This document shows, one piece after another, positions 20,518 through 33,390 of a DNA stretch of 64,000 nucleotides (the stretch's first letter is position 1; each line of letters opens with the position of its first letter). Position numbers and translations under genes: made by a program. The DNA is from Citrobacter sp. (lineage in GTDB: Bacteria; Pseudomonadota; Gammaproteobacteria; Enterobacterales; Enterobacteriaceae): NCBI GenBank assembly GCA_019415335.1, contig DXKH01000135.1, positions 209,164 through 273,163 of the forward strand, written 5' to 3'. The notes below the pieces were generated by a model. It did not search any database. It had not been told where the DNA came from and saw only the letters and a program-made list of their open reading frames with translations.

Positions 20518-22446
20518 TCAAATGGGGCGGATACTCTCTTCATCCAGATCCGCATCGAAGAATCGACGCAGGGTCTGGATGTTGTTATCCGCAACTATCG
20601 ACTCGCGCGCCTGCGCAAGTTTCTCTTCATAAATCGCCTGACGCCACTCCAGCGGCGTTCGCACCGCCGGATTATCATCTTCTACGATGGTCAGTTCAAC
20701 CGTTGATCCCGCAAGCTGACTCAGTGCTTCCGCCAGTTTTTGTTGTGCACCGCTGGAATTCAGGTGACGCTGGCTGGAACGCAAATGCAGACAGACCGCA
20801 TTGCCGTTCTCTTCTTTCCAGGCGTTGAGCGCGACCTGTTCAACCAGTTTTGGCAGCGAGAGTTGACTGACCTGCGCCGCCCACGGATCGCGTTCAATCG
20901 CTTCTGCGGCCAGCTTGGCTGCCAGTTCCGGTGTTTTCTCATGCTCCAGCGCTTTCTTCAGCGCCTTCGGCGTCGCCACCACCTCTTTCACTTCAGCAAC
21001 CGGTGTGGTCGCCTTCCAGCGATAAGCTTCTTTCTTCGCCGGAGTCTGTTCGAGCGCAGATGGCGCAGGACGAGCCTGCACACGTTCTGATACCGAAGCC
21101 AGTCTTTCCAGCGCAGCGTTATTCACCGGCCGCGCGCGGGATGCGGCTGCCGGTTCACTCTTTTTTGTTTTGGTTGCTCCCTGCGCACGTTGCAGTTGGT
21201 TGCGTGCCGCCAGCACCTGGCTGGTGGATTCCGGTAGCGGTGCTGCCGGCGCCTGGTGCGCAGGCGCTGACTGCTGTGGCACCTGGGTCGGCGTCATTAC
21301 CGCCGTTGGTGCCACCGGAGCAAACGATTGTCGCGGAACCTCGGGTTCCGGTAGCGGCATACGCGGATGAAACGCCAGCGCCCGCAGTAAGGTCATTTCA
21401 ACGCCCATGCGTCTGTCTGGCGCGTACGGCAGTTCTTTACGGCCAATCAATAGCGTCTGGTAATAAAGCTGAACGTCCGCAGGTGGTACGGTGCGCGCCA
21501 GTTCACGCATGCGCACTTCAATCGCTGCCATATCGCTGCCCAGCGCAGCAGGAGACAACTGGACCAGCGCAATACGGTGCAGCAGACCCAGCATTTCGAC
21601 CAGCAGCGCTTCCCACTCGATTCCCCGCGCCGCGGCGTCGTTGACCAGCGTCATCACCCGTTCGCCGTCGGCGGCGATTACCGCCTCCACCAGCGACAGC
21701 GCCTGATCGTCATCCAGCGTGCCGAGCATCGCGCTCACCGCCTGGGTGGAAACCTGGCCGTCACCGCTGGCAATCGCCTGATCGGTCAGACTCAGCGCAT
21801 CACGCAGGCTACCGTCGGCTGCACGGGAAAGCAGTTGCAGCGCACGCGGCTCATGGGCGATCTGTTCTTCGTTAAGAATGTGTTCAAGCTGATGGCGGAT
21901 CTGGTCAACATCCAGTGCCTTAAGATGAAACTGCAGGCAGCGGGACAAAATGGTCACCGGCAGCTTCTGCGGATCGGTCGTCGCCAGCAGGAATTTGACG
22001 TGCGACGGCGGCTCCTCAAGCGTTTTGAGCAGCGCGTTAAAACTGTGGCGAGACAGCATGTGCACTTCGTCGATCAAATAAACTTTGAATCGACCGCGCG
22101 CCGGAGCGTACTGGACGTTATCCAGCAGGTCTCGGGTATCTTCAACTTTGGTGCGCGAGGCGGCATCGATCTCAATCAGATCGACAAATCGCCCCTGTTC
22201 GATTTCACGGCAGTTATCACACACACCACACGGTGTGGCGGTAATGCCGGTTTCGCAATTCAGTCCCTTTGCCAGCAGACGGGCAATGGAGGTTTTACCG
22301 ACACCCCGGGTACCGGAAAATAGATATGCATGGTGAATACGCCCTAACGACAAGCCGTTCGCCAGTGCGGTCAGCACATGTTCCTGGCCGACGACGTCAG
22401 CAAAGGTTTGTGGGCGCCATTTTCGGGCTAAAACCTGATAACTCAT
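20518..22446 (-). CDS. dnaX: DNA polymerase III subunits tau and gamma
   Basis: Tau has 642 residues (643 in E. coli). An AAA+ clamp-loader core has Walker A GTRGVGKTS at 45-53, a zinc-binding cysteine group (CETGITATPCGVCDNC) at about 64-79 and the DEVHMLS box; the tau-specific C-terminal part binds DnaB and the polymerase core. A programmed -1 frameshift within the gene makes the shorter gamma protein of about 430 residues, ending at the TGA at 21155-21157. It precedes ybaB and recR on the same strand, and lies 208 bp downstream of apt. Confidence 0.97.
   Translation of the reverse strand: MSYQVLARKWRPQTFADVVGQEHVLTALANGLSLGRIHHAYLFSGTRGVGKTSIARLLAKGLNCETGITATPCGVCDNCREIEQGRFVDLIEIDAASRTKVEDTRDLLDNVQYAPARGRFKVYLIDEVHMLSRHSFNALLKTLEEPPSHVKFLLATTDPQKLPVTILSRCLQFHLKALDVDQIRHQLEHILNEEQIAHEPRALQLLSRAADGSLRDALSLTDQAIASGDGQVSTQAVSAMLGTLDDDQALSLVEAVIAADGERVMTLVNDAAARGIEWEALLVEMLGLLHRIALVQLSPAALGSDMAAIEVRMRELARTVPPADVQLYYQTLLIGRKELPYAPDRRMGVEMTLLRALAFHPRMPLPEPEVPRQSFAPVAPTAVMTPTQVPQQSAPAHQAPAAPLPESTSQVLAARNQLQRAQGATKTKKSEPAAASRARPVNNAALERLASVSERVQARPAPSALEQTPAKKEAYRWKATTPVAEVKEVVATPKALKKALEHEKTPELAAKLAAEAIERDPWAAQVSQLSLPKLVEQVALNAWKEENGNAVCLHLRSSQRHLNSSGAQQKLAEALSQLAGSTVELTIVEDDNPAVRTPLEWRQAIYEEKLAQARESIVADNNIQTLRRFFDADLDEESIRPI
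21125..21182 (-). promoter_or_regulatory. dnaX programmed -1 frameshift signal
   Basis: On the minus strand the order is an internal Shine-Dalgarno-like AGGGAG (21177-21182), the slippery heptamer AAAAAAG (21160-21166) ten bases later, and a GC-rich stem with outer arms ACCGGC/GCCGGT (21125-21154). After slippage the codons are AAA AAA GAG TGA, so gamma ends with Glu. All three parts match the E. coli dnaX signal. Confidence 0.92.
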
Positions 22447-22498
22447 TGGCTGGCTCTGAAACGCTGGAAGGTGGATTCATAGGGGGGAATGCTAACAC

Positions 22499-22521
22499 AA
22501 CCTCGCACATTCAGCGAGGTT
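22499..22521. other. Hairpin in the apt-dnaX gap
   Basis: Eight-bp perfect stem AACCTCGC/GCGAGGTT with a 7-base loop, about 50 bp upstream of the dnaX start. No T-run follows on either strand, so it is not a standard terminator. It could be a leader structure in the dnaX mRNA. Confidence 0.4.
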
Positions 22522-22564
22522 GAGAGGCGATATTCAGGCGTCATCGTTGCAGCCAGTTTGGTGA

Positions 22565-22640
22565 CGGACAGCGCGCAAAAACCGGAGCGTACTGACAGTA
22601 CGTGAGGATTTAGAGCACTGACCGGGGCCAAAATGGCAAA
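22565..22640. repeat. Possible boxC-type dispersed repeat
   Basis: The segment GGAGCGTACTGACAGTACG, then GTGAGGATTT, GAGCACTGACC and a CCAAAATGGCAAATAA tail resembles a short GC-rich interspersed repeat of enterobacteria that I recall as boxC-like. It holds a small dyad CGTACTGACAGTACG. The assignment is from memory and no second copy was found in this window. Confidence 0.35.
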
Positions 22641-22654
22641 TAAGATAGCCTGAA

Positions 22655-23206
22655 TCAGTGTCCCGGGAAAGGAACCAGGCTATAACAGTTGATGCCCTGT
22701 TGCGCCAGACGCTGTTCGCCACCGAGATCAAACAGATTGATGATGAACGCCGCGTCGGTCACTTCGCCGCCCAGACGACGGATCAGTTTCACGGTCGCTT
22801 CAATCGTACCGCCAGTTGCCAGCAGATCGTCAACCACCAGCACTTTGTCACCGGCGTGGATCGCATCAACGTGGATTTCCAGCTGATCGGTGCCGTATTC
22901 CAGTTCGTAGCTTTCAGCGATCGTTTCACGCGGCAGTTTGCGCGGTTTACGCACCGGCACAAAGCCAACGCCCAGACCCAACGCTACCGGCGCGCCAAAC
23001 AGAAAGCCGCGCGCTTCGGTACCGACAACTTTGGTGATGCCTGCATTTTTGTAACGCTCAACCAGCAATTCGATGCTGAGCGCGTAAGCTTTCGGATCTT
23101 CCAGTAAGCTGGTGACATCACGGAAAAGAATGCCCGGTTTCGGGTAGTCCTGAATGCTTTTAATGCTATTTTTGAGAAACTCAAGCTGCTGTGCAGTTGC
23201 GGTCAT
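22655..23206 (-). CDS. apt: Adenine phosphoribosyltransferase Apt
   Basis: 183 residues, full length. It makes AMP from adenine and PRPP in purine salvage. The PRPP-binding loop [13 protein letters not shown] lies near residues 123-135, and [12 protein letters not shown] is the family purine-side segment. The start [18 protein letters not shown] matches E. coli. An ERIC element begins 41 bp upstream of the start, within the likely promoter zone. Confidence 0.96.
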   Translation of the reverse strand: MTATAQQLEFLKNSIKSIQDYPKPGILFRDVTSLLEDPKAYALSIELLVERYKNAGITKVVGTEARGFLFGAPVALGLGVGFVPVRKPRKLPRETIAESYELEYGTDQLEIHVDAIHAGDKVLVVDDLLATGGTIEATVKLIRRLGGEVTDAAFIINLFDLGGEQRLAQQGINCYSLVPFPGH

Positions 23207-23246
23207 AAGTTTGTGCCTGATTAATACGGTGTTACTTCACGGCGCA

Positions 23247-23373
23247 CTATACACTTCATCCTTCAAGCGGCCTCTTTGTTGGCTGCCTTCATTCATCTCT
23301 GTCACTTACTGATGTAAGCTCAGGGATTCATTCAGTTGCCGCCTCGATGCACCTTGAAGGATAGTGTATATAG
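23247..23373. repeat. ERIC element upstream of apt
   Basis: 127 bp with terminal inverted repeats CTATACACT and AGTGTATATAG. It contains the ERIC landmarks CATCCTTCAAG, CTTACTGATGTAAGCTC, GGGATTCA, CGCCTCGATGCA and CTTGAAGGAT. It sits between divergent-side ends of apt and ybaN sequence, close to the apt start. Confidence 0.88.
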
Positions 23374-23466
23374 AAGGCCAACATTAATTTGACCCGGCGC
23401 GCCTGTGCTCGAAAACGGTCGAATTTACTGGCTACCGCCCACAATTGCAACCGCGATTATTATGCT

Positions 23467-23844
23467 TCAGTGCTTTTGTTGCTTTTCGTCAATCACTGGT
23501 ATTCGCCACATAAATATCAGCAGGCAGACCAGGATCACCAGCAGCAGGATCCGCACCCACCACATCGGGGTCAACCACAGCGATATGGCGAAGGTGATGA
23601 GGATCATTACGATCGCGCGGGGCTTAACACCCGGCGGCATAGCCTTATATTTCTGCCAGAATCGCAAATAGCTGCCAAACCACGAGCGGTAGAGTAACCA
23701 GTCATGGAAACGCGGCGATGAGCGGGCAAAGCACCAGGCAGCCAGCAGGATAAACGGTGTCGTCGGCAGTACAGGCAACACGACGCCCAGCGTTCCCAAT
23801 ACAACCGCCAGCCAACCCGTGATGATTAAAAGGATTCGTTGCAT
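23467..23844 (-). CDS. ybaN: DUF454 inner membrane protein YbaN
   Basis: 125 residues beginning MQRILLIITGWLAVVLGTLG, the E. coli start; six upstream codons in the open frame are ignored. Two membrane regions (about 4-40 and 85-115) flank a basic cytoplasmic loop with FARSSPRFHDWLLYRSWFG, typical of DUF454. The function is unknown. It is divergent from priC with a gap of about 70 bp. Confidence 0.93.
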   Translation of the reverse strand: MQRILLIITGWLAVVLGTLGVVLPVLPTTPFILLAAWCFARSSPRFHDWLLYRSWFGSYLRFWQKYKAMPPGVKPRAIVMILITFAISLWLTPMWWVRILLLVILVCLLIFMWRIPVIDEKQQKH

Positions 23845-23913
23845 AATAAAGGCATATCGCAAACCAGAACGCTACTTTAGCATAACAGTTATCATTTTCA
23901 TCGGAGTGTTACA

Positions 23914-24441
23914 TTGAAAACCGCCATGCTGCTGCAAAAGCTGGAAGATCAGCTCGCCCTCCTGCGCCAACGTTGCGCACCGGTGGCGCAGCATGCCACG
24001 CTCAGCGCTCGCTTCGATCGCCATCTTTTTCAGACCCGCAGCTCCCTGCTCCAGGCCTGTCTGGATGAAGCAGAAGCTCAACTTCAGGCATTGCGTCAGG
24101 CGGTTGAACAGCAGCAACTGCCGCAAGTTGCCTGGCTGGCGGAACATCTGGCGTCGCAACTGGAAGCGATCTCCCGCGAAACCGCCAGTTGGTCACTCCG
24201 GGAATGGGACTGTGCCTCGCCGGGTCTGGCGCACTGGCAGCGCAGACGTATCCAGCATCAGGAATTTGAACGACGCTTGCAGGAAATGACCGCGCAACGC
24301 AAAGCGCGACTGGCTCAGGTCACCCGCCAGGACGAGCAACAAGCGTTGCAACGCGAAGTGGAAATCTATGAAGGCCGTCTGGCGCGCTGTCGCAAGGCAC
24401 TCGACAATATTGAACGTGTTCTGGCGCGTTTAACCCGTTAA
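23914..24441 (+). CDS. priC: Primosomal replication protein PriC
   Basis: 175 residues, same length as E. coli PriC. It helps restart stalled replication forks by loading DnaB in the PriA-independent pathway. It is mostly helical and rich in Arg and Gln; [13 protein letters not shown] and SLREWD are conserved blocks. The start is TTG with CGGAG seven bases upstream; no ATG or GTG fits the conserved [11 protein letters not shown] beginning. rsmS follows 14 bp later in the same operon. Confidence 0.94.
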   Translation: MKTAMLLQKLEDQLALLRQRCAPVAQHATLSARFDRHLFQTRSSLLQACLDEAEAQLQALRQAVEQQQLPQVAWLAEHLASQLEAISRETASWSLREWDCASPGLAHWQRRRIQHQEFERRLQEMTAQRKARLAQVTRQDEQQALQREVEIYEGRLARCRKALDNIERVLARLTR

Positions 24442-24455
24442 TCCCTGGAGACACT

Positions 24456-24617
24456 ATGTCACTTGAAAACGCCCCGGATGAGGTCAAACTGGCCGTCGAT
24501 TTGATTGTGTTGCTGGAAGAAAACAATGTCGCCCCGGATACCGTTTTGAAAGCGCTGGAAATGGTTAAACGGGACTATGAAAAAAAAATGGCTCAGACTG
24601 CTGACAAACTTGATTGA
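24456..24617 (+). CDS. rsmS: Small protein YbaM/RsmS (DUF2496)
   Basis: 53 residues: [20 protein letters not shown], then a helical acidic-basic C-terminal part with KRDYEKK. It matches E. coli YbaM in length and in most positions. It is described as a pleiotropic regulator in soft-rot bacteria; its action is not clear. CTGGAG stands a few bases upstream of the ATG, and the gene is cotranscribed with priC. Confidence 0.92.
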   Translation: MSLENAPDEVKLAVDLIVLLEENNVAPDTVLKALEMVKRDYEKKMAQTADKLD

Positions 24618-24622
24618 GTTTT

Positions 24623-24722
24623 GCCTGATGGCGCTGCGCTTATCAGGCCTACATTCTCTGAGCGGGTATTGGATATTACCCTGCGTTGTAGGCCGGATAA
24701 GACGCAAGTGACGCCATCAGGC
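24623..24722. repeat. BIME between rsmS and mscK
   Basis: GCCTGATGGCGCTGCGCTTA and the mirrored GACGCAAGTGACGCCATCAG flank inner CTTATCAGGCCTAC and GTAGGCCGGATAAG. It fills the gap between convergent rsmS and mscK. Confidence 0.87.
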
Positions 24723-24736
24723 ATGCGATCGTTTGA

Positions 24737-27700
24737 TTAAACCGCAGGCGTCGGATCGTCGCCTTTGATCTCACGTTTCACTTCCGTCACCTCATCGCCT
24801 TTCTCGTTGCGCAGATGCACTTCAAGCTGGTTAAAGGCAATATCAATGTTGTTTTCGCGACACAGACGATCGATTGACCGGTTCAGTTCATCAACCGTGT
24901 GGCTACGATCGCGCAGTTCACGCACGTACAGCCGCAGTTCGTGATCCAGGGTACTGGCGCCGAAGGTGGTGAAGAACACTGCGGGTTCGGGATCGTGCAT
25001 CACTTTCGGATGCTCCGTCGCGGCCTGGAGCAGGACTTTCTTCACCTTATCCAGATCCGAACCGTACGCCACACCGATGCGAATCACCAGACGGGTGGTG
25101 GTATCGGACAGCGACCAGTTGATCAGTCGCTCGGTTACAAACGCCTTGTTCGGGATGATCACCTCTTTGCGATCAAAATCGGTAATGGTGGTTGCACGGA
25201 TGCGAATCTTACTGACGGTACCGGAGAACGTACCGATCGTCACCGTATCGCCGATCCGCACCGGGCGTTCGAAGAGAATGATCAGACCCGAGACAAAGTT
25301 ACCGAAGATCTCCTGCAAGCCGAAACCGAGACCGACCGATAAGGCCGCCGCCAGCCATTGCAGTTTATCCCACGACACACCGAGCGAACCGAAGACCGTC
25401 ATCGCCCCGACGGCAATGATGATGTAGTTCAGGATCGTGGTGATGGCGTACGATGCCCCCTGCCGCATTTTGAGGCGCGACAGCACCAGTACTTCCAGCA
25501 GACCCGGCAGGTTGCGGATCAGCGCCCAGGCCACCATCGAGGCGATAATGGCAAACAGCAGGCTGCCCATCGTCACGCTTTTCACCACCGCCGCGCCCGC
25601 TTCGGTGCCGTTGTAGTGCCAGAGCGTAATGCTGTCGAGATAGCTGAACACGGTGATCAGATCGGACCAAATCGCCCAGAACATCACCGCGAACAGGGAA
25701 ACCATCAACAGCATCGTGATACGCAACGTTTGCTGGTTCACCTGTTCCAGCGCGATGGTCGGCTCTTCCTGCGGCTCCGCCCCTTCGGCCCCCTCTTTCA
25801 CCAGATTCTGGCGACGCGCCAGCGCACGACGCCAGGCGATACGCCGCGCCGCGACGCTTAAGCCGCGCAGCACCGTCTGGTAGAGCAGGTTCCAGATGAT
25901 GACCAGATACACAGTCTCAATCCAGCGGCCCGACAGCCGCAGCGTGGTGTAGAAGTAGCCGGTTGCCGTCAGCACCATTAGCGCAATCGGGACGATTGAC
26001 AGGATGGTGATCGTCACCAGACGCAGGCCATGCGACTCTTTATCACGCCAGCTGTCGCGGCACATCGGCCACACCAGAAACGCGATCAGCAGCAGGTTGA
26101 GGAAAATCATCGCCTGTCCCAGCACATCGTCCATCAGATGCAGCGGAGACAGTTCAGCCACCACGGACCAGAAGTGCAGCGGCAGTAGCGCCAGGCTGAT
26201 GCGCACAATCTGGCGACGCCAGTGGCTGGTTAATTGCGCAGGCATACCGAAATGGCGAATCGCCACGCCGTCTTTTTCGAGCACTTTCCAGCACAGCCCG
26301 AAGACCAACCAGAAGATGGCCAGCTTCTTACTGAATGCCCACAGCAGGTCGCTGATGTTTAACTGCATAGTCAGCAAAATCAGGCCGATAGCCAGAATCA
26401 GCAGGCATACCGGCAGCGCGCGGATCAGATCAATCAGAATCGCTTTCGGTGTGTTTAGCTGGCTGTCATTGCGCAGCGAGCCCACCGCGGCAGCGAGTTT
26501 CTGTTGCCAGGCTTTCAGCCACTTCAGACGCCAGCGAATCAGCCCTGCAATCAGCAGTAGCGGCAGACCGGCCAGGAAGGCGATAAACACCGCCGGCCAC
26601 GCTTTTTCCCAGTTCACCGTAATTTTCATCGACTTGAACTGATCTTTCAGCGACTGCGGGAAAGCTTTGATCCAGTCCCAGTCCATTGGCCGGTTACTGT
26701 TCACCCAGAAAATTTGCTGGGTCAGGATCTCTTTCAGGCTTTTCGAGACGCTCATTAACTGCTGCTGATTAATTTGCAGGTTAATCGCCATCATGAGCTG
26801 ATTACCCAACTGCTTGTTGAGCTGGTCCAGCAGTTCACGGCGCATATCGACAACCTGCAACAGCGCATCGTGGACTTCGTCATTCACTTCGTTACTGTGA
26901 CCTTCTTCCAGCTTAGCCACGAACGCATCATTCTGAAACAGCGCATCACGTTGTTGATTGACTTCGAACTGCTCCAGACGCAGGTCCGCAATGCGGTTGG
27001 TCATGTCCGAGAGTTCATCCGCCGACGGCAGCGTTTGCTGCTGTTGATAAAGAATACGCGACAGCAGCAGGCTGCCTTTCAGCACCGCGATTTGTTCTTT
27101 GATATTGCGTTCGGATTGCAGCGCACGGTCCAGCCAGTTTTTGACCTTGATATTTTGCTGCATCAGCGAGTTGCCATTTTCCGTCGCGGTGATCAGACGC
27201 TGGCTGAGCTGATGGTTAATTTCCAGCTCTTGTTTCACCAGCGGATTAGCCTGGATCCGCGCGGTTTCATCCGGCGAAATGGCCTCCTGCGCCGTTTTCT
27301 CCGTTAAAGTCAGGCGCTTGCTGTTGACCGCTTCCTGCAGCAACTGCATTTGATGTTCAAGCCGGTTGCTGTTTGCGGTGACATAATCGCGTTGCTTTTG
27401 CAGGGTATCCTGCAACACCGTATTGCCTTCCAGGCTTTTACGTTGTTGATCGATCTGGGCATTCAGTAGCGCTTGCTGCGCCTGTAAAAGTACCTGCTGA
27501 GTGGGTCGCAACGCCGCGTCGCCCACATTGGTACCATCCAGTCGGTTACGGATCTGCTGAAGTTGCTGAGAGGCCGTGTACATTGCATTTTGTACACGTT
27601 CGGGCTGCGTTTGCAGGGAGACCAACTGGCTGTTATAGGTGGCGAGATCGTTTTGCGCGTTCTGCAAATCATCCAGAACCTGCGCCACGCGCAGTTCTAA

Positions 27701-28096
27701 CTGGCGTAATGACAGCGTACTGAGCGTCTTACGCGTTTCATCATCATTATCCACATCGCTGAGAGCATTCAGGGCCTCTATCGCCTGACGCATTTTTTCC
27801 GGCGCCTGCGCCACGCGCAGACGAAGCTGCGTCGTCTCGTCTTTCACCCGCTCGATTTTCTCCAGCGTGGCGATGGTCTCGACGAGATCCTGCTGAACCA
27901 GTTTATCCTGCGCGGAAAGGTCTTTTTGCTTATTGAGCGTATCCAGTTGGCTTTGAACGTCTGCCTTCGACGGCAGATCGCTGTTTGACGACGCGCGGGC
28001 AAGCGCCAAAGACTGGCAGGACAGCATTAAGATGAAAACAGCCACCGTGATGAAAACGAGGTGCTGTACACGTTTATAGAGCGGCAACATAGTCAT
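24737..28096 (-). CDS. mscK: Potassium-dependent mechanosensitive channel MscK
   Basis: 1119 residues (1120 in E. coli; also called KefA). A signal peptide (about residues 1-34) precedes a long periplasmic coiled-coil region rich in Gln (about 35-480), then about 11 membrane segments, and the MscS-like pore and cytoplasmic domain (from about residue 880; GLGFGLQEIFGNFVSGLIIL is the pore helix region). It opens on hypo-osmotic shock in the presence of high external potassium. The start was placed at MTMLPLYKRVQ, which aligns with E. coli; 15 codons of open frame upstream are dropped. Confidence 0.95.
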   Translation of the reverse strand: MTMLPLYKRVQHLVFITVAVFILMLSCQSLALARASSNSDLPSKADVQSQLDTLNKQKDLSAQDKLVQQDLVETIATLEKIERVKDETTQLRLRVAQAPEKMRQAIEALNALSDVDNDDETRKTLSTLSLRQLELRVAQVLDDLQNAQNDLATYNSQLVSLQTQPERVQNAMYTASQQLQQIRNRLDGTNVGDAALRPTQQVLLQAQQALLNAQIDQQRKSLEGNTVLQDTLQKQRDYVTANSNRLEHQMQLLQEAVNSKRLTLTEKTAQEAISPDETARIQANPLVKQELEINHQLSQRLITATENGNSLMQQNIKVKNWLDRALQSERNIKEQIAVLKGSLLLSRILYQQQQTLPSADELSDMTNRIADLRLEQFEVNQQRDALFQNDAFVAKLEEGHSNEVNDEVHDALLQVVDMRRELLDQLNKQLGNQLMMAINLQINQQQLMSVSKSLKEILTQQIFWVNSNRPMDWDWIKAFPQSLKDQFKSMKITVNWEKAWPAVFIAFLAGLPLLLIAGLIRWRLKWLKAWQQKLAAAVGSLRNDSQLNTPKAILIDLIRALPVCLLILAIGLILLTMQLNISDLLWAFSKKLAIFWLVFGLCWKVLEKDGVAIRHFGMPAQLTSHWRRQIVRISLALLPLHFWSVVAELSPLHLMDDVLGQAMIFLNLLLIAFLVWPMCRDSWRDKESHGLRLVTITILSIVPIALMVLTATGYFYTTLRLSGRWIETVYLVIIWNLLYQTVLRGLSVAARRIAWRRALARRQNLVKEGAEGAEPQEEPTIALEQVNQQTLRITMLLMVSLFAVMFWAIWSDLITVFSYLDSITLWHYNGTEAGAAVVKSVTMGSLLFAIIASMVAWALIRNLPGLLEVLVLSRLKMRQGASYAITTILNYIIIAVGAMTVFGSLGVSWDKLQWLAAALSVGLGFGLQEIFGNFVSGLIILFERPVRIGDTVTIGTFSGTVSKIRIRATTITDFDRKEVIIPNKAFVTERLINWSLSDTTTRLVIRIGVAYGSDLDKVKKVLLQAATEHPKVMHDPEPAVFFTTFGASTLDHELRLYVRELRDRSHTVDELNRSIDRLCRENNIDIAFNQLEVHLRNEKGDEVTEVKREIKGDDPTPAV

Positions 28097-28215
28097 GTGA
28101 ATGAAGGTTTCTGAACCGAAAAGACGACCGAAAATAGTCAACGAGCAAGAATATCACGGCTCTGTCAGACAGAATAGCGGCAGCGAAAGCGTCCAGGATA
28201 ATTCCTGGAGTGGCA

Positions 28216-28869
28216 TCAGGATACAGCGTCAGGCCCCGTCGACTGCAGTGTGGGACAAAATGTTAACATCTCCAGCAACACCGCGACGTAATCCCGCGCT
28301 TCTTTTTTGAGATCAAAAGATTGTGGGGCAAAGAGCCAGTTTTCCATCAGGCCTGAAACCGTGGCGCGCATCATCACCGCCGCCCGCCGCGTGAGCAAAT
28401 TTGCAGGTAACATTTTTGAATGAATACAATGAGCTAGCGTTTGTTCGATCCGATCATAGCTTTCGAGACAGATGTTTCTTTGCGCCTGCTGAACTATAGT
28501 CATTTCTCCCACAAATTCACATTTGTGGAATATAATCTCCATCAATAAACGTCGCCGTTCTTCTGTCACGGTAGATTCAAGGAGATGAACGAGAATTTCT
28601 CTTAACACTGATAGTGGATCGTCGGGGAATTTTGCCTGATACTCAGTCTCAAGCTCTCCAATACTGGATTCTGATAGTTCCCAGATTTCACTAAATAAAT
28701 CCGACTTGTTTTTGAAATGCCAATAGATTGCACCGCGAGTGACGCCAGCGGCTTTTGCAATCTCCGCCAGCGAGGTGGAAGATACCCCTTGTTGCGAGAA
28801 CAACCGTAGCGCTACATCCAGGATGTGTTGTCGTGTTTCCTGCGCTTGTTGTTTGGTTTTTCGTGCCAT
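28216..28869 (-). CDS. acrR: TetR-family repressor AcrR
   Basis: 217 residues (215 in E. coli). The N-terminal helix-turn-helix ([22 protein letters not shown], about 31-52) is nearly identical to E. coli; the C-terminal half binds drugs and dyes. AcrR represses acrAB and itself from the operator in the divergent gap. The last 12 residues differ from E. coli, as expected between species. Confidence 0.95.
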   Translation of the reverse strand: MARKTKQQAQETRQHILDVALRLFSQQGVSSTSLAEIAKAAGVTRGAIYWHFKNKSDLFSEIWELSESSIGELETEYQAKFPDDPLSVLREILVHLLESTVTEERRRLLMEIIFHKCEFVGEMTIVQQAQRNICLESYDRIEQTLAHCIHSKMLPANLLTRRAAVMMRATVSGLMENWLFAPQSFDLKKEARDYVAVLLEMLTFCPTLQSTGPDAVS

Positions 28870-28897
28870 ATGTCGGTGAATTTACAGGCGTTAGATT

Positions 28898-28921
28898 TAC
28901 ATACATTTATGGATGTATGTA
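28898..28921. promoter_or_regulatory. AcrR operator
   Basis: A 24-bp near-perfect palindrome with arms TACATACAT and ATGTATGTA, differing by one base from the known E. coli AcrR site. It lies in the acrR-acrA divergent gap, 28 bp upstream of the acrR start, where it can block both promoters. Confidence 0.92.
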
Positions 28922-29010
28922 CCATAGCACGACGATAATATAAACGCAGCAATGGGTTTGTGGACTTTTGACCATTGATCAATTTGAAATCGGACACTCG
29001 AGGTTTACAT

Positions 29011-30204
29011 ATGAACAAAAACAGAGGGTTTACGCCTCTGGCGGTCGTTCTGATGCTCTCAGGCAGCTTAGCGCTTACAGGATGTGACGACAAACAGGCC
29101 CAACAAGGGGGCCAGCAGATGCCAGAAGTTGGGGTTGTGACGCTCAAAACCGAACCTCTACAGATCACAACTGAACTCCCGGGTCGCACCAGTGCTTTCC
29201 GTATTGCGGAAGTTCGTCCTCAGGTAAGCGGGATTATCCTGAAGCGTAATTTCGAGGAAGGTAGTGATATCGAAGCAGGAGTGTCTCTCTATCAGATTGA
29301 TCCTGCGACATATCAAGCCACTTATGAAAGCGCGAAAGGCGATCTGGCGAAAGCTCAGGCCGCAGCCAGCATCGCTCAGGTAACGGTTAACCGTTATAAA
29401 AAGCTGCTGGGCACGCAGTACATCAGCCAACAAGATTACGATCAGGCACTGGCCGATGCGCAACAGGCGAATGCTGCCGTGATTGCCGCGAAAGCTGCCG
29501 TTGAAACAGCGCGTATTAACCTGGCGTACACCAAAGTGACCTCTCCGATTAGCGGCCGTATTGGTAAATCTGCCGTGACGGAAGGCGCACTGGTGCAAAA
29601 CGGTCAGGCGACAGCGCTGGCGACCGTACAGCAACTCGATCCTATCTATGTTGACGTGACACAGTCGAGCAACGACTTCCTGCGCCTGAAACAAGAACTG
29701 GCTAACGGAACGCTGAAACAGGAAAACGGCAAGGCGAAAGTCGAGCTGGTGACCAGTGACGGCATCAAATTCCCGCAGACCGGTACGCTTGAGTTTTCAG
29801 ACGTGACCGTCGATCAGACCACTGGTTCTATCACCATCCGCGCCATCTTCCCTAACCCGGATCATACATTACTGCCGGGAATGTTTGTCCGTGCGCGTCT
29901 GGAAGAAGGGACCAACCCAACTGCGTTACTGGTACCGCAACAAGGCGTAACCCGTACGCCGCGCGGCGATGCGACCGTGCTGGTTGTTGGTGCTGATGAC
30001 AAAGTGGAAAACCGTCAAATCGTGGCCAGTCAGGCGATTGGCGACAAATGGCTGGTGACAAATGGTCTGAAAGCAGGCGATCGCGTCATTATCAGTGGGC
30101 TGCAGAAAGTGCGTCCTGGTGCGCAGGTGAAAGCACAAGAGATTACCGCAGAGAACAACCAGCAAGCCGCTAGCGGTAGCCAGCCTGAGCAGTCTAAGTC
30201 TTAA
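29011..30204 (+). CDS. acrA: AcrA periplasmic adaptor of the AcrAB-TolC efflux pump
   Basis: 397 residues, equal to E. coli AcrA. A lipoprotein signal ends in LTGC with the lipidated Cys25. Barrel-sandwich, alpha-hairpin (about 98-172) and membrane-proximal domains follow; SPISGRIGKSAVTEGALVQ is the conserved lipoyl half. AcrA links AcrB in the inner membrane to TolC. The ATG at 29011 follows AGGTTTACAT; 12 open codons upstream are not used. acrB starts 22 bp after the stop. Confidence 0.97.
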   Translation: MNKNRGFTPLAVVLMLSGSLALTGCDDKQAQQGGQQMPEVGVVTLKTEPLQITTELPGRTSAFRIAEVRPQVSGIILKRNFEEGSDIEAGVSLYQIDPATYQATYESAKGDLAKAQAAASIAQVTVNRYKKLLGTQYISQQDYDQALADAQQANAAVIAAKAAVETARINLAYTKVTSPISGRIGKSAVTEGALVQNGQATALATVQQLDPIYVDVTQSSNDFLRLKQELANGTLKQENGKAKVELVTSDGIKFPQTGTLEFSDVTVDQTTGSITIRAIFPNPDHTLLPGMFVRARLEEGTNPTALLVPQQGVTRTPRGDATVLVVGADDKVENRQIVASQAIGDKWLVTNGLKAGDRVIISGLQKVRPGAQVKAQEITAENNQQAASGSQPEQSKS

Positions 30205-30223
30205 CTTAAACAGGAGCCGTTAA

Positions 30224-33376
<3,153 letters not shown>

Positions 33377-33390
33377 TACTCATCAGATAA

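Noticed and set aside
20931..22323. Open frames of 237 and 248 codons antisense to dnaX
   Set aside because: Low-complexity Pro/Ala/Arg- and Gln/Arg-rich translations, no ribosome sites and complete overlap with a conserved gene.
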